Shown: positions 17,776 through 29,932, counted from the first letter of the stretch. The stretch: 64,000 bases of DNA from Glandiceps talaboti (GCF_964340395.1 NC_135551.1:30889955-30953954), one strand, 5' to 3'. Notes: generated by a model not told the origin, from the letters alone. Translations and numbers: made by a program.

Positions 17776-18318
17776 AACTCTGGATAATACGCTACTGTGA
17801 CAGAGATACCATAGCATAATAATATCCAGAGGTGGGCACAACCGGCAACCTAGAGATCTATATATGTAAGAGTGACCCATCTGTCAGTATATGTACAACC
17901 CATCTCTGAAACTCACGATTCAATTTTATTCAAACCTGGCACAAATGTCGATCACTATAGTGTACATGTACTTAGCACAGATCTGACCAAAATGAAATTT
18001 TTAAAAAAATAATAAAGAAAATGCTAAATATATGTAAACTAAACGAATGTAAATAAGTTGACCTATTACACATACACAATGTAACCCTAACTTGATGAAA
18101 TGTCACAATTTTTGCCACAAATGTGAGGTCAACTTACCCAATATGATCCCCATGGTGACCTTAAATAAATGATGTCCAAATCGTGGTACTGGTTTCTGTG
18201 TTGGCAACAAAGTTTGGAGAAAAAATGATATTCTTGATAACTTGTGTGCACTTGAAATTGATTCACAAAACTTTTTTCCAAGACAAGTGCAAACAAGCAG
18301 AGTAAGTGCATATCTAAT
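17776..18318. other. Unit-B-specific segment in intron 2' with a foldback at its start
   Basis: Unit A lacks this stretch. It begins with a hairpin, CTCTGGATA (17778-17786) against TATCCAGAG (17823-17831), and rejoins unit-A sequence at TCTGTGTTGGATATC. I recognise no protein; minus-strand ORFs here are short and unfamiliar. It may be a non-autonomous element or the original sequence lost from unit A. Confidence 0.6.
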
Positions 18319-18814
18319 GTCTGTGTTGGATATCAGTAGCAGATATCCTGACATGGCAATCTGTGTTGGATATCAGTAACAGATATATTGACATGGAAAT
18401 CTGTGTTGGATATCAGAAGCAGATATCCTGACATGGCAATCTGTGTTGGATATCAGAAGCAGATATCCTGACATGGCAATCTGTGTTGGATATCAGTAGC
18501 AGATATCCCGACATGGCAATTTGTGTTGGATATCAGAAGCAGATATCCTGACATGGCAATCTGTGTTGGATATCAGTAGCAGATATCCTGACATGGCAAT
18601 TTGTGTTGGATATCAGAAGCAGATATCCTGACATGGCAATCTGTGTTGGATATCAGTAGCAGATATCCTGACATGACAATCTGTGTTGGATATCAGGAAG
18701 CAGATATCCTGACATGGTGATCTGTGTTGGATATCAGTAGCAGATATCATGACATGGCAATCTGTGTTGGATATCAGTAGCAGATATCCTGACATGGTGA
18801 TCTGTGACATCAGC
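18319..18814. repeat. 40-bp minisatellite, intron 2' (copy B)
   Basis: The same monomer as 11886-12222 but about twelve copies, so the array has gained or lost about four units since the duplication. Confidence 0.92.
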
Positions 18815-18910
18815 TAAATTTCTTTCTGTTAGTGCAGAAATCACTACAATGCGTGTGTTGTATAAATTCACAATATATTGATGCTGTCTGGTTCTATTTT
18901 ACATTTACAG

Positions 18911-19057
18911 CTAACACTCTCATATAGTACAAGGGAAAAGGCAATAAAGAAATGTATATTGCAAGTTTCTAGCTCTGTTAATAATTGTAGAGAAGAAAGA
19001 GATAAAAGTCCTTCCAGTATAGATGCTTTGAAGAAACTAAGAAATGAACAACATAAG
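18911..19057 (+). CDS. MIX23 (partial copy): MIX23 exon 3' (copy B)
   Basis: It is identical to exon 3 of copy A by eye. The donor is AAG|GTAATT instead of GTAATA. Confidence 0.8.
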
Positions 19058-19513
19058 GTAATTAATATGTAATTGAATTTGTATTTGACACAGTTAACTG
19101 GATTGTAAGATATATCGTCTTACTAGTATTTTAGTGATGGGTGATAGGGTGGCATGACACATCATCTTTTACTGTTAACAGTTATACATTATTTCACCAT
19201 TTGAAAACACCATGTGAAGAGTTAACCAACTTACTCTCAAGTCAAGCAGTGATGTACAAGATATGCAAACAAATGTTTTTTTCTAATTTTGTGTCAATTT
19301 CAGATTTAGATGTGAACCATTGATGATTGCTGACAGTGAACTTTAGAAGTTGATGCAATGCAAAGTACAAATACCTGTATGCTTGAATCATGACATGGCA
19401 GGGCTTGAAATTAACTTTTTCCTTTGGTAGTCTTAGTGGGCTAACACTTTCAGATTTCATCTTGTTTCTCTTGACACATTTCGCTTACCATTTATGGCTT
19501 TGTTCTATTTCAG

Positions 19514-19573
19514 TTGAGGTTAATGCAAAGTGAATTACGTATTGAAGAGGTTGTCAAAGATAGAAGTTTGAAG
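19514..19573 (+). CDS. MIX23 (partial copy): MIX23 exon 4' (copy B)
   Basis: There is one synonymous difference from exon 4 (Gln CAA instead of CAG). The splice sites are unchanged. Confidence 0.8.
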
Positions 19574-19609
19574 GTAAGTAACTTGATAAAAGATACAAAA
19601 AATGTGGAT

Positions 19610-19910
19610 CCCCAACATTATACCATGCACAAGCCATTTAGAACAAAAAATATGGAATATATACTCTGGTTGTTCTACGTCATGATAGCATGTGTCTATG
19701 TCACAGGTTATGCTGTGTTCAACATATGAGTCAAAACGTTCAAAATTACCATTACTTACCTTGGTTTGTCTTTGATATTACTTCATTCAGCCAGAAAATA
19801 CTCGTGACCTAAAGGGTTGTCACCCCTCGTCTATTGACTTGTAGTGATAAGGCCCCCTTAGGTCACTCATATTTGCCTTGGATGAATGAAGAAAAAATAT
19901 TGGGGAATAA
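19610..19910 (+). repeat. Dispersed repeat R1 in intron 4' (copy B)
   Basis: The duplicate of 13020-13330, slightly shortened in its middle. Confidence 0.6.
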
Positions 19911-20145
19911 CATCTCAATATATACAACTTAGTAAATAATAGTAAATGTACATTTTACTGAAATACTGAAATAGGGAGTCTGTTAGTTCCAATATTCCTC
20001 TCCAAAATTGTGCTTGTTCAAATGACCTTAGAAATCATCAGAGTACATTTCAGAAGTTATCTAAGTGTCAGTGATGACTTCATAATCATATATGCTCACA
20101 CTCATTCACAAGTCAAGTTATTTTAATTACATGCCAGCATACACA

Positions 20146-20450
20146 TCTATCCCTGGGTTGGGTGGTACAAACATTCAAATCTACCCCTGGGTTGGGATGG
20201 TATAAACCAGCATACAAATCTACCCCTGGGTTGGGGTTGTACAAACCAGCATGCAAATCTACCCCTGGATTGGGATGGTACAAACCAGTGTACAAATCTA
20301 CTCCTGGGTTGGGATGGTACAAACCAGTGTACAAATCTACCCTGGGTTGGGGGTTGTACAAACCAGCATACAAATCTACCCCTGGGTTGGGATGGTACAC
20401 ACCTACCCCTGGGTGTTGGTGATGTATACAACTCTTCCCCTGGGTAGGGT
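20146..20450. repeat. 39-bp minisatellite, intron 4' (copy B)
   Basis: The same monomer as 13556-14282 but less than half the length and without the 265-bp block duplication. Confidence 0.92.
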
Positions 20451-21213
20451 TATGAATTCTGTGTAGAGATGTTAGAACGATGCATATACTTGTGATTTGA
20501 TATTTTCAATGTAATTCAGTGAAATTAAACATGAAATAAAACCATACATGATACAAAGAGAGACAGTGAAAAGATGAGAACAAAGAATCCTTGTGGTGAG
20601 CACAAGGGAGATGATTCCCTGGGAACAAGTCAAAGGTCATGATCAAAACAGACATACCAAATAAGCATATAAGTTACATAACATTCAAATTATAACAATG
20701 TACATGTTTTGTGAATATATATATAGGTATGTACTTGATAATACAATACCTGGATCCAACAAGTTGAATAGAAATAAAGGGAAAGTAACAAAAGAACTGA
20801 AGTGATCTAAAGAATACAGACAGAGAGAGGCCATTCCCTCAAAAGCTCAAAAGGGGTTTGTGTAAGTCTGTCTTACATCTCTGGCTGTTGCACTGTGTCA
20901 TTAAAGTCTGTCACATTAGGAAGGAACAGTACTCTGGGAAATGTTGGCCCCATGTTTGGACAGTGACTATGAAGCAACTTTCAATTTGGCATTTCTTGGC
21001 AATTACTTGTGTGTAATTTACAGTGATGTAATAATTCTCCAGAACCCAAAGTTTATGAAAATACCATTATTTCCTGGAGTGGCCATCCATCCCTTGAAAT
21101 CTCTGCTTGTTGTGTCATTTTTATTGCAATAGGTGAAGAGTTCCAATTTTCACACATGGCATATTTAAAGTTATGACAACTTACCATATTGTTTTCTGTT
21201 TGTGATATTATAG

Positions 21214-21264
21214 GTATTTCATGAAAGATGTAGGAACCATTATAAACCACCACAGAGCTCATGA
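21214..21264 (+). CDS. MIX23 (partial copy): MIX23 exon 5' (copy B), stop codon
   Basis: It is identical in coding sequence to exon 5, with TGA at 21262-21264. The acceptor is ATTATAG instead of ATTACAG. Confidence 0.8.
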   Translation, partial: VFHERCRNHYKPPQSS

Positions 21265-21617
21265 TGTTTTGTAACCAGCCATGGATTGAACATTTAGGTT
21301 CACAAAGAACAATTCTTAGGGGTGTTTGTTACAGTACAGTGACTGGGAGAACAGTAACAACTGAAATGCTAAATAGATATATTGATGTGATGCTTTCTGT
21401 ATTCAGATACCATGGTCCACAATTGTTATTGCAACCAACCTTGTCTTCTACCGGTTGATATTGGACCAAGATAGAATTGTATGTGTGTCAGGGTGCTAAT
21501 TATAACTCACTTTTCATTGTCTGGATAAAATGCTGGAAATGAAACATAATTTAAATTACCATAGGTTCATGCAAAACATTGGAATTGTAGTTCTATTTTG
21601 TTGTGTTTTTTGGTATG

Positions 21618-21623
21618 AATAAA
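21618..21623 (+). terminator. Polyadenylation signal retained in copy B
   Basis: This AATAAA is at the same place relative to exon 5' as in copy A, so transcripts reaching copy B could still be 3' processed. Confidence 0.6.
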
Positions 21624-22339
21624 TTTTATTCTAAACAAATGGAAAGCTTTCTAGTTTATTGGTGTTTTTAACCTTAGTCCACTAAAAGAATTCATGGTCT
21701 GAGTTTGAACTCACCTGATGTAAAAGAGATTCTGCTGAATCAGTAAATTAAATACTGAATGGTAAAGAGGCTGTCTATTTGTGTGTTTTAGCGTATTTTG
21801 AGTGTCTTAAAGTGTGTAAATTGAAAACATTGTTGGACCAGTTGTCTTTGTAGTTACACCCAGGATAGCAATCTGAATGTGTATGATAGAAATTATTCAA
21901 AACACATAGTACCTCATCAGGTACATAGAGATTTGGTAATAAGACTTTAAAAATATATATATTATTATATTGGCCCAATACTTGAAAGGGATGTCCTACA
22001 TGAAAAATGAGAGATGTCCAAGTCAAGGTGTCAAATACATAGTACAATGGTACATGGTATGGTAAATATTCCAATTTTTGTTCACATGACTGAACTAAGT
22101 ATAAAATAATAATGCATACAAAACCCGATACTTTTCACTTTAAAAATACTTAGCAAATGAAATAGCATACCATCATTTATGTTTAAATTATCTACGACAA
22201 AAGACAATTGCCATAAAAGAGTACTTAGTAAGTGTCATACGTACACTAGCAGACTTGTCTGTGCTGCACTGTACCAAGTGCTGAACATAGGCGTCAAAGT
22301 AAAAACAAGAGAAATTATGGTGTCTGTTATATGGCGGCG

Positions 22340-22644
22340 CTATACAAAGATATGGCCAGTCACGTCACGTGAAGTCGGATGATTGAAGTCGGTCACTTTC
22401 CAGCATAGTTATTCAGCAGAAATTAAATCACAACTTTCATCATTTTTATATAAACATATATATAAAATAGATTACTCTAAAACTGATGTGACCAATAAGC
22501 AAGAAATTAGATTAAGACAGATAGGTAGACATACATGCGTACTTTTCTGCTCGTACTAGGGAGTTCTATTTCCGGTAATATAGTCCATGTGGTGTCGATC
22601 TATCTATCTCTACACAGTGCCGTGGGTACTGAAACATCACTAAA
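22340..22644 (+). promoter_or_regulatory. RPF2 promoter region
   Basis: It lies immediately upstream of the RPF2 ATG. It contains GTCACGTCACGTGA (CACGTG at 22366-22371) inside the duplicated part and ATTTCCGG, an ETS-type site (22568-22575), in the unique part. The last 109 bases before the ATG are outside the duplication. An in-frame TGA lies at 22630-22632. Confidence 0.55.
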
Positions 22645-22658
22645 ATGCAACGAATCGT
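22645..22658 (+). CDS. RPF2: RPF2 exon 1 (14 coding bases)
   Basis: ATGCAACGAATCGT|GTAAGT encodes MQRI and two bases of Val. It is too short for ORF finders and was found by matching phase and family N-terminus to exon 2. Confidence 0.85.
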
Positions 22659-25600
22659 GTAAGTAATTCACCAGATACTGATCGGTTTTTTGATTTTTGA
22701 TTTCACCATGTTATTGTGTGCTTCCTATATTTCATTCAGTCCGTTTCATCAGCACTAAACTTGTACATCATGTTTTGTCGACCCATGTACCCAGGATGTA
22801 TTGTAAACCGTGGTACTGGTAGCACTTTAAATTATAGTTTTAAGTTTACATTTTTTGCAAAACATTCATTTTCGTACATGGACAACAGGCTACAGCTAGT
22901 GTAATACTTCATCTCGGGTCCAACTACTCTACAACTATTATGTAAATTCCAGACTTGAAGAATCACTTATGAAATTGTAGTATATGAGGCTTTAATATTT
23001 TGATAAATTCAGTTGACAATTGACAGACAGACAGACATACATACATACATACATACATACATACATACATACATACATACATACATACATACATACATAC
23101 ATACATACATACATACATACATACATACATACATACATACATACATACATACATACATACATACATACACACATACATACATACATACATACATACATAC
23201 ATACACACAGACAGACACGCACACACACACACACATACATACATACACACACACATACATACATACATACATACATACATACATACATACATACATACAT
23301 ACATACAGACATGCACACACGCACACACACATACATACATACATACATACATATATGTACATGTATATACATAGACGCACACACACACACATACATACAT
23401 ACATACATACATACATACATACATACATACATACATACATACATACATACATACATACATACATACATACATACATACATACATACATACATACATACAT
23501 ACTTTATTATATATGTAAGAATGTTTTTATATGTCAAACAGTAAACCAAAGACACAGAGAGCTAAACGAGCCCTTGAAAAGCGGGCACCAAAGCTGATAG
23601 AAAATACAAAGACAGCATTGTTCATAAAAGGTGGCCATACAAGTGAACTCATAACTCAAGTTTTGAGAGATATGTATTCATTAAAGAAACCAGATTCAGT
23701 TTTGTTTAAAAGGTAAGTAATAATGTAACACAAAGACATGGTAGTTCTGTAAATGTATGGGTAACAAGGAGTAGCACTGCTAATGAAATACATTTGAGAA
23801 ATAGATTTCACCCCTGTGACCACCTTGAGCCTGAGGTCATGGCTTCATTTCCAGATTAAGATGGCTGTCATGTTGTCAAAATGTAGTGGAAGACTGATGT
23901 TTTATTGCAGTGATGATTGAGGAAATTAGGTTTTGTTGACATTTGAGAAAAGATTTCATAAGTAAATGCAGTCATACCAACCTAATAATGTAAGAGTTGT
24001 GCCAGTGACAAGTAACTTTTCATTTTGAAATAAGGATTATGATAAACAATATGATATTTCCTTATCAAGAAAATGTAATAAATGACATGAATGAGTTTTT
24101 TTTACCATTTTATTATCAATTATATTTTAGAAAGAATATTTTAAGACCATTTGAAGACCAAACATCCTTGGTAAGTTTCTTACATTGTAACAATATTGTT
24201 TTTGACTTAATCTCAAGTAATGTGACAACCATGTACTTACACTGACAGATCTGTTGTTGTGACAACCATGTACTTACACTGACAGATATGTTGTTGTGAC
24301 AACCATGTACTTACACTGACAGATCTGTTGTTGTGACAACCTAATACTTACACTGACAGATCTGTTGTTGTGACAACTTATTTAACCAGAAGTCCTAACT
24401 GGAGCTTGTGGTTACATAAAATGAAACAATTACGGATCTTTCTGTCTATCTTGCAGTATATCAGTCATTCATATTGGTATGTCAATCCAATATAATACAG
24501 GTACTGGTACATGTATGTTACGAAGTATTGTCATGGAAAATGAAAGTTGAAGTTACAAACATTGACAGTGTTTTGCTGTGACTTCTACATGTATGCCCAC
24601 ATTACTTCTGTCATGCTGTTTTGATGTAGATTTGCTCCTAATTATATTGATGGTGTGTACATGTATATTTTGTTCACTGACGTCAGCCAAATTGTATATC
24701 TGAACTTCTTTGATCAGGTAATTCAACAAACAAAACAAAGCACCGACACCAAAAAGTTTCATGACATTTTTTTTTGAAGACTAGAGAGGACAGTACAGTG
24801 TACCTGATTTTATTAAACATTGAAACTTATATTGTTGTGTGTGCTAAGTTGTTTGTTCACATGTACACTATCAATTTTATATATCTCACTTTACTTATTT
24901 TATTTTTCCTAGGAATTTTTTTCAGAGAAAAATGATGCTTCTTTGTTTATGTATGGTTCCCATTCTAAAAAGAGACCACATAATTTGACGATAGGTAAGG
25001 ATAATATTTATACATGACTTGTGTGACAGTACACATGTTGCAAAGAATATTTTTCAGTTTCTCCCCTCTGGTTGCCAACATCACTCTATACAGGTCAAAG
25101 GTCAAGTCTTCATGTTTTTTTTGCATGGGTTTCCTATATACAATTCAGTGACAGTCACTTTGATGATAAATTATTGATCATTTTAAATGTTTTATATTTG
25201 TCAAGGAGTTTACAAGTTTTGATCTCTTATGGTCATGCAATTTACATTTGTTTGTTTTAATATCACAGTACTTTCCTGATGTATTTTATACATAATGGCA
25301 ACATTTAAATACTAAAATCAATTTAATCTCGCTTTTTTGTGAGATACGCTACTATGGTCTTAGAGATAGGATAGTATAGCCATTGTCAGTGAGATGTGAA
25401 GCTATTACAAGGTTGCCACTGATTGGATAGGGGGAGATATGAAGCTATTACAAGGTTGCCACTGATTGGATAGGGGGAGATATGAAGCTATTACAAGGTT
25501 GCCACTGATTGGATAGGGGGAGATATGAAGCTATTACAAGGTTGCCACTGATTGGATAGGGGGATATGTGAAGCTATGACAAGGGTGTCACTGATTGGAT

Positions 25601-28600
25601 AGGGGGAGATGTGAAGCTATTACAAGGTTGCCACTGATTGGATAGGGGGAGATGTGAAGCTATTACAAGGTTGCCACTGATTGGACAGCATACACATACT
25701 TTATCACTCATTAACAATACAGCCAATAGATGTGCCTGTTTCTTTTGTTTTCTAACCAATCAGAATTAACCTTATAAAGTTATAAGCCATTGTCACAGGT
25801 ATGCAAAACGAGAACAATACAAGACACTAAAATCTGGTTACTTTGGAATGGTAAATTAGAAATGAAGGTGACATCTAGATCCAGCTACTATGGACCTTGG
25901 TCTTGGAACCATCAACAATAAATTTTCCATAGATAACAATACACTATTAATGATCCACAGACAAGTAACTGAGTGATTCCAGTTAAATACTCACAGTAAC
26001 CATTGGATTTGACTATGGTGACATGCCACCCTAGGAAGTTAACTCTTTGAGCAAGGTTTTTTTAGGATCAATTTGTTCCTGAATTTAAATCTTAAGTGGA
26101 AAATACTCCTAAACAAAAACCTTAGGAGTAAAAGTAAAATAATAAATATCAACCTTGAATTCTTTTCAACATTCAGTGTTACAAATGCTATATTTATCTG
26201 TTGAATAAAAATAATCATCACTTTTGTTGAATGACAATGTTAATATTAAATAAAAGATTCCTATTATCATGAAAATAGTCATCATACATGTGGGCTTCAA
26301 AATTTGTCCTTCAAATGCAACTAAAGTTGAATTGTCACCAGTTAAATGCCAGTAGATTTAAAATGTCACCTGCTGAATGCAGACATTTACAAAAATTCAC
26401 CTGCATTGGATTGTTTATCACCTTCAAATGTCAGTAATTACCAGCAACTTCCTAGTCTGTATGCAGCTCATTGTCAGTAATTACCAGCAACTTCCTAGTC
26501 TGTATGCAGCTCATTGTCATGTGCATATATAACCACATCTATTGGTAACAATTCTTACCTACAGGACGTTGCTATGACTACCATGTATTAGACATGATTG
26601 AATTAGGAGTTGAACATTTCAAGAGTCTTGGTGATTTTAAGGTATGAAATGCTCCATAGATATGTTTTGTACTAAATGTTTGTTTTCCTTAAAGTACTTT
26701 TAGTATAGCTTAGAGGAGAATTCTACATTATTTATGGCCCACTTCACAAGTCAGGTAATTCCTGTGTTTGTATTTTATTTCGTTACTTATATTTCTTCAT
26801 AAGCCGGTTTTCACAATTTACATTCAAACAAACTTTTCAATTACACTCACTTTCTGGTTATCTCTGAGTTATTCCAGTTGTTATGGCAACCAGTGATCTC
26901 CATGCACTACCTAGTGTGTAGGTAGTCCTTCAACATATTGTAACCAATCCATTTATGAGGTTTAGAAGTATGCTAATTACTTGATTAGGCTTGGATGTAA
27001 ATCTGCATGTGCTCATTAGCTCAATTTACATATTACTTTGTAACAATTTCTTTTACTTTGTCCCCAGAATGCCAAATTTTCATCAGGTAACAAACCATGC
27101 CTTTTGTTTTCTGGTGAACCATTTGATCAAGACTATGACCACAAGAGGTTGAAAAATTTACTTGTAGGTAAGTCACCACAAATTTCTACCTAGCTTGATT
27201 TACTACAGTCTCAAAAATTAATACCTAGCTAGGTAAGTCACCATTCTCTGAAGTACTACCTAGCTAGCTAGGTAAGTCACCATCTTACAAAGTACTACCG
27301 AGCTAGGGAAGAGAAGCCAAAGCCTAACAAAGTACTACCTAGCTAGGTAAGTCACCATCTTACAAAGTACTACCTAGCTAGGGAAGCCAAAGCCTAACAA
27401 AGTACTACCTCGCTAGGGAAGAGAAGCCAAAGTCCAACAAAGTACTACCTAGCTAGGGAGAGAAGCTAAAGGCCAACAAAGTACTACCTAGCTAGGGAAG
27501 AGCAGCTAAAGGCCAACAAAGTACTACCTAGCTAGAGAAGAGAAGCCAAAGTCCAACAAAGTACTACCTAGCTAGGGAAGAGAAGCCAAAGTCAAACAAA
27601 GTACTACCTAGCTAGAGAAGAGAAGCCAAAGTCCAACAAAGTACTACCTAGCTAGAGAAGAGAAGCCAAAGTCCAACAAAGTACTACCGAGCTAGGGAAG
27701 AGAAGCTAAAGGCCAACAAAGTACTACCTAGCTAGAGAAGAGAAGCCAAAGTCTAACAAAGTACTACCTAGCTAGGGAAGAGAAGCTAAAGGCCAACAAA
27801 GTACTACCTAGCTAGAGAAGAGAAGCCAAAGTCCAACAAAGTACTGCCTAGCTAGGGAAGAGAAGCCAAAGTCCAACAAAGTACTACCTAGCTAGGGAAG
27901 AGAAGCCAAAGTCCAACAAAGTACTACCTAGGTAGAGAAGAGAAGCCAAAGTCCAACAAAGTACTACCTAGCTAGAGAAGAGAAGCCAAAGTCTAACAAA
28001 GTACTACCTAGCTAGAGAAGAGAAGCCAAAGTCCAACAAAGTACTACCTAGCTAGGGAAGAGAAGCCAAAGTCCAACAAAGTACTACCTAGCTAGAGAAG
28101 AGAAGCCAAAGTCCAACAAAGTACTACCTAGCTAGAGAAGAGAAGCCAAAGTCCAACAAAGTACTACCTAGCTAGGGAAGAGCAGCTAAAGGCCAACAAA
28201 GTACTACCTAGCTAGAGTAGAGAAGCCAAAGCCTAACAAAGTACTACCTAACGAGATATGCAAATATGCCTAGCAACAACTGTTGTCAAACATGTGATTG
28301 TGGTCAAGCTTTTGCCATAGCCATGTGCGATGATGTTGAGAACAATAATGTTGCTAAGAGTTTGGTTGCTATGGATGCAATGGGACCTGGGAGATCATGA
28401 GATCTGTCCTGAGACAAAAAACAGTTTATTTGTAGTGATTAAGAGTGGTACAAGCATGTATATTTTGTATATGCCATTGTTTACATGGTGAGGCAGTGTA
28501 AATGTGTGCTCTTACTGATATCTCATTTATTTTGTTTTTATTTCAATTTGCCAATAATTATGTCCCCATTTATTTATTTCTCTCTCCAGATTTTTTCCGA

Positions 28601-29800
28601 GGGCCAGTGATAACAAACGTAAGATTAGCTGGTTTAGAACATGTGTTGCATTTTGTTGCCATGGATGGTAAAATCTTTGTACGAAGTTACAGGTGAGTTC
28701 ATTAAAGTAACCAACGTAGAATGGAAAATGTTGCTGCCATTCGGGATAAAAAGACAACAAAATTCTGGCATCTGTTGTGATAGTTCACATTTGATGAGTT
28801 GTTCAGCTATACAACTATCATTGTAATACCCATCTCTGTGATCCTAACAAACAAGAAACATGGTTATATTGTCTTTTCTCTAGGGTTATACTAAAAAAGT
28901 CGGGTAGCCGTACACCTCGTGTTGAGATTGAAGAGATTGGACCATCATTAAATCTTACAATTGGTAGAGTACGATTTGCATCGGAAGATCTTTTTAAGAA
29001 GGCCATGAAACAACCCAAACAAGCTAAGGTAAGTTTATTAGAGATGTTGTGGGTTGAAACACAAGTTATACATGTAGTATAAGGAAACTAGCGTGTAAAA
29101 AATATTACCAACACTGCTACATTTTATCGTCTGGCAAGACATGTATCTCAGACACATTCCTATCTTATCGTTAAAAAAATATAATTAACATTTCATCAGG
29201 CGTGACAAGAATTTAAGTAGAATTGTTACATTTTAGTCAGCTGACTCTCAAAAATATCAGAATGAACATGCCAACCTTAGGATTACCTCCATGTGTAGTC
29301 ATTGTACAGAATGAATGTGCCAACCATAGGTTTACCTCCATGTGTAGTCATTGTACATTTAGCTGATTACAGTAGGTAATTTTTGGTCCAAAGAAAGTGT
29401 AGCAATGTCAGTTAAGATGTATGTGGTGCCAGATGATAAAATGTAGCAATGTTGGTAAGAGTTTTGCACAGACAGGCAATGATTTCGTTGTATTAAAAGA
29501 ACACAATCAGTTGCACTCCCACATCATTAGCGCTATATTTTAAATGAATAAAATATGTGTGGAACTGAAGTTTTATTTATCTCTTGAGTCCTATAACATT
29601 TTGGTCATTTATTTTTCACTTAGATCAAAAAGGTGAAGAACGTTAGTCGTGATGTGTTTGGTACAAAACATGGCAGAATACACATGCAGAAACAAGACCT
29701 TGGTAATCTACAGATCCGTAAAATGAAAGGACTAAAACGTAAATCACAACACCCAGACAAGAATGATACAGCTACAAAGAAAACAAAATCATCAGATTAA
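22645..29800 (+). CDS. RPF2: RPF2, ribosome production factor 2 homologue (Brix domain)
   Basis: RPF2 works with RRS1 in the nucleolus to load the 5S RNP (5S rRNA, uL18, uL5) onto pre-60S particles (known of the family). The nine coding exons are 22645-22658, 23542-23712, 24131-24170, 24913-24994, 26565-26641, 27068-27167, 28590-28692, 28884-29028 and 29624-29800. Phases agree throughout and give 302 residues, close to the usual length of about 306. Clear family blocks are [97 protein letters not shown] and the C-terminal [20 protein letters not shown] and a lysine-rich tail. The Brix domain spans roughly residues 25-235. Several introns hold minisatellites. The in-frame TGA at 22630 makes this ATG the first possible. 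Confidence 0.97.
23033..23502. repeat. Long (CATA)n microsatellite, RPF2 intron 1
   Basis: About 470 bases of CATA with short CACA and CAGA interruptions. It gives ORFs in several frames on both strands (Ile-His-Thr-Tyr or Met-Tyr-Val-Cys repeats) that are not genes. It ends about 40 bases before exon 2. Confidence 0.95.
23542..23712 (+). CDS. RPF2: RPF2 exon 2
   Basis: The acceptor AAACAG is at the end of the intron holding a long CATA array. The exon encodes residues 5-61 ([10 protein letters not shown] to PDSVLFK) plus two bases; the donor is AAAAG|GTAAGT. Confidence 0.95.
24131..24170 (+). CDS. RPF2: RPF2 exon 3
   Basis: This 40-base exon encodes [14 protein letters not shown] (residues 62-75), the strongly conserved start of the Brix fold. 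Confidence 0.95.
24213..24381. repeat. 37-bp minisatellite, RPF2 intron 3
   Basis: About four monomers at exact 37-base steps, each with GTTGTTGTGACAAC and TACTTACACTGACAGAT. The array begins about 40 bases after exon 3. Confidence 0.88.
24913..24994 (+). CDS. RPF2: RPF2 exon 4
   Basis: Residues 76-102, [20 protein letters not shown] onward, plus one base of Gly. Confidence 0.95.
25398..25697. repeat. 43-bp minisatellite, RPF2 intron 4
   Basis: Seven monomers start at 25398, 25441, 25484, 25527, 25570, 25613 and 25656. Each has GAAGCTATTACAAGGTTGCC then ACTGATTGGATAGGGGGA. Every unit holds a reverse CCAAT box (ATTGG). Confidence 0.92.
26431..26516. repeat. 43-bp direct duplication, RPF2 intron 4
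   Basis: TCAGTAATTACCAGCAACTT and the bases that follow are repeated exactly at 26431 and 26474, shortly before exon 5. Confidence 0.9.
26565..26641 (+). CDS. RPF2: RPF2 exon 5
   Basis: Residues 103-128, [20 protein letters not shown] to GDFK. It ends in phase 0 at AAG|GTATGA. Confidence 0.95.
27068..27167 (+). CDS. RPF2: RPF2 exon 6
   Basis: Residues 129-161 ([20 protein letters not shown] to KNLLV) plus one base. The next intron is nearly all 40-bp minisatellite. Confidence 0.94.
27215..28250. repeat. 40-bp minisatellite, RPF2 intron 6
   Basis: About 25 monomers of 40 bp: GTACTACCTAGCTAGGGAAG then AGAAGCCAAAGTCCAACAAA, with variant GGCCAACAAA and CTAGAGAAG units interleaved. The core CCTAGCTAGG is a perfect palindrome. 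The first few units are shorter. Confidence 0.94.
28590..28692 (+). CDS. RPF2: RPF2 exon 7
   Basis: Residues 162-195, [20 protein letters not shown] to KIFVRSY, plus two bases. Confidence 0.95.
28884..29028 (+). CDS. RPF2: RPF2 exon 8
   Basis: Residues 196-244, including [19 protein letters not shown] and the end of the Brix domain. Phase 0 at AAG|GTAAGT. Confidence 0.95.
29250..29360. repeat. Diverged direct repeat, RPF2 intron 8
   Basis: AGAATGAA.(C/G/T)TGCCAACC and ACCTCCATGTGTAGTCATTG occur twice, about 48 bases apart. Confidence 0.75.
29624..29800 (+). CDS. RPF2: RPF2 exon 9, stop codon
   Basis: Residues 245-302 with [20 protein letters not shown] and a Lys/Ser-rich end, TAA at 29798-29800. 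The C-terminal basic tail fits a nucleolar RNA-binding protein. Confidence 0.95.
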   Translation: MKKVKNVSRDVFGTKHGRIHMQKQDLGNLQIRKMKGLKRKSQHPDKNDTATKKTKSSD

Positions 29801-29926
29801 ACTTAGACTCATATTTATCTTAGTTAAAGAGATATTTTCATTATAAAATATTGATTTAGTGTATGATTTTATTGTGTTTGTTTTCTCTAAACATTATGTA
29901 AATTTCTACAGCTGTATGGCATGTTG

Positions 29927-29932
29927 ATTAAA
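29927..29932 (+). terminator. Probable RPF2 polyadenylation signal
   Basis: ATTAAA, the commonest variant signal, lies 127 bases after the stop codon. No AATAAA is nearer. Confidence 0.45.

Noticed and set aside
27215-28250. CRISPR or coding repeat in RPF2 intron 6
   Set aside because: Tandem 40-bp units without spacers, between two well-defined splice sites.
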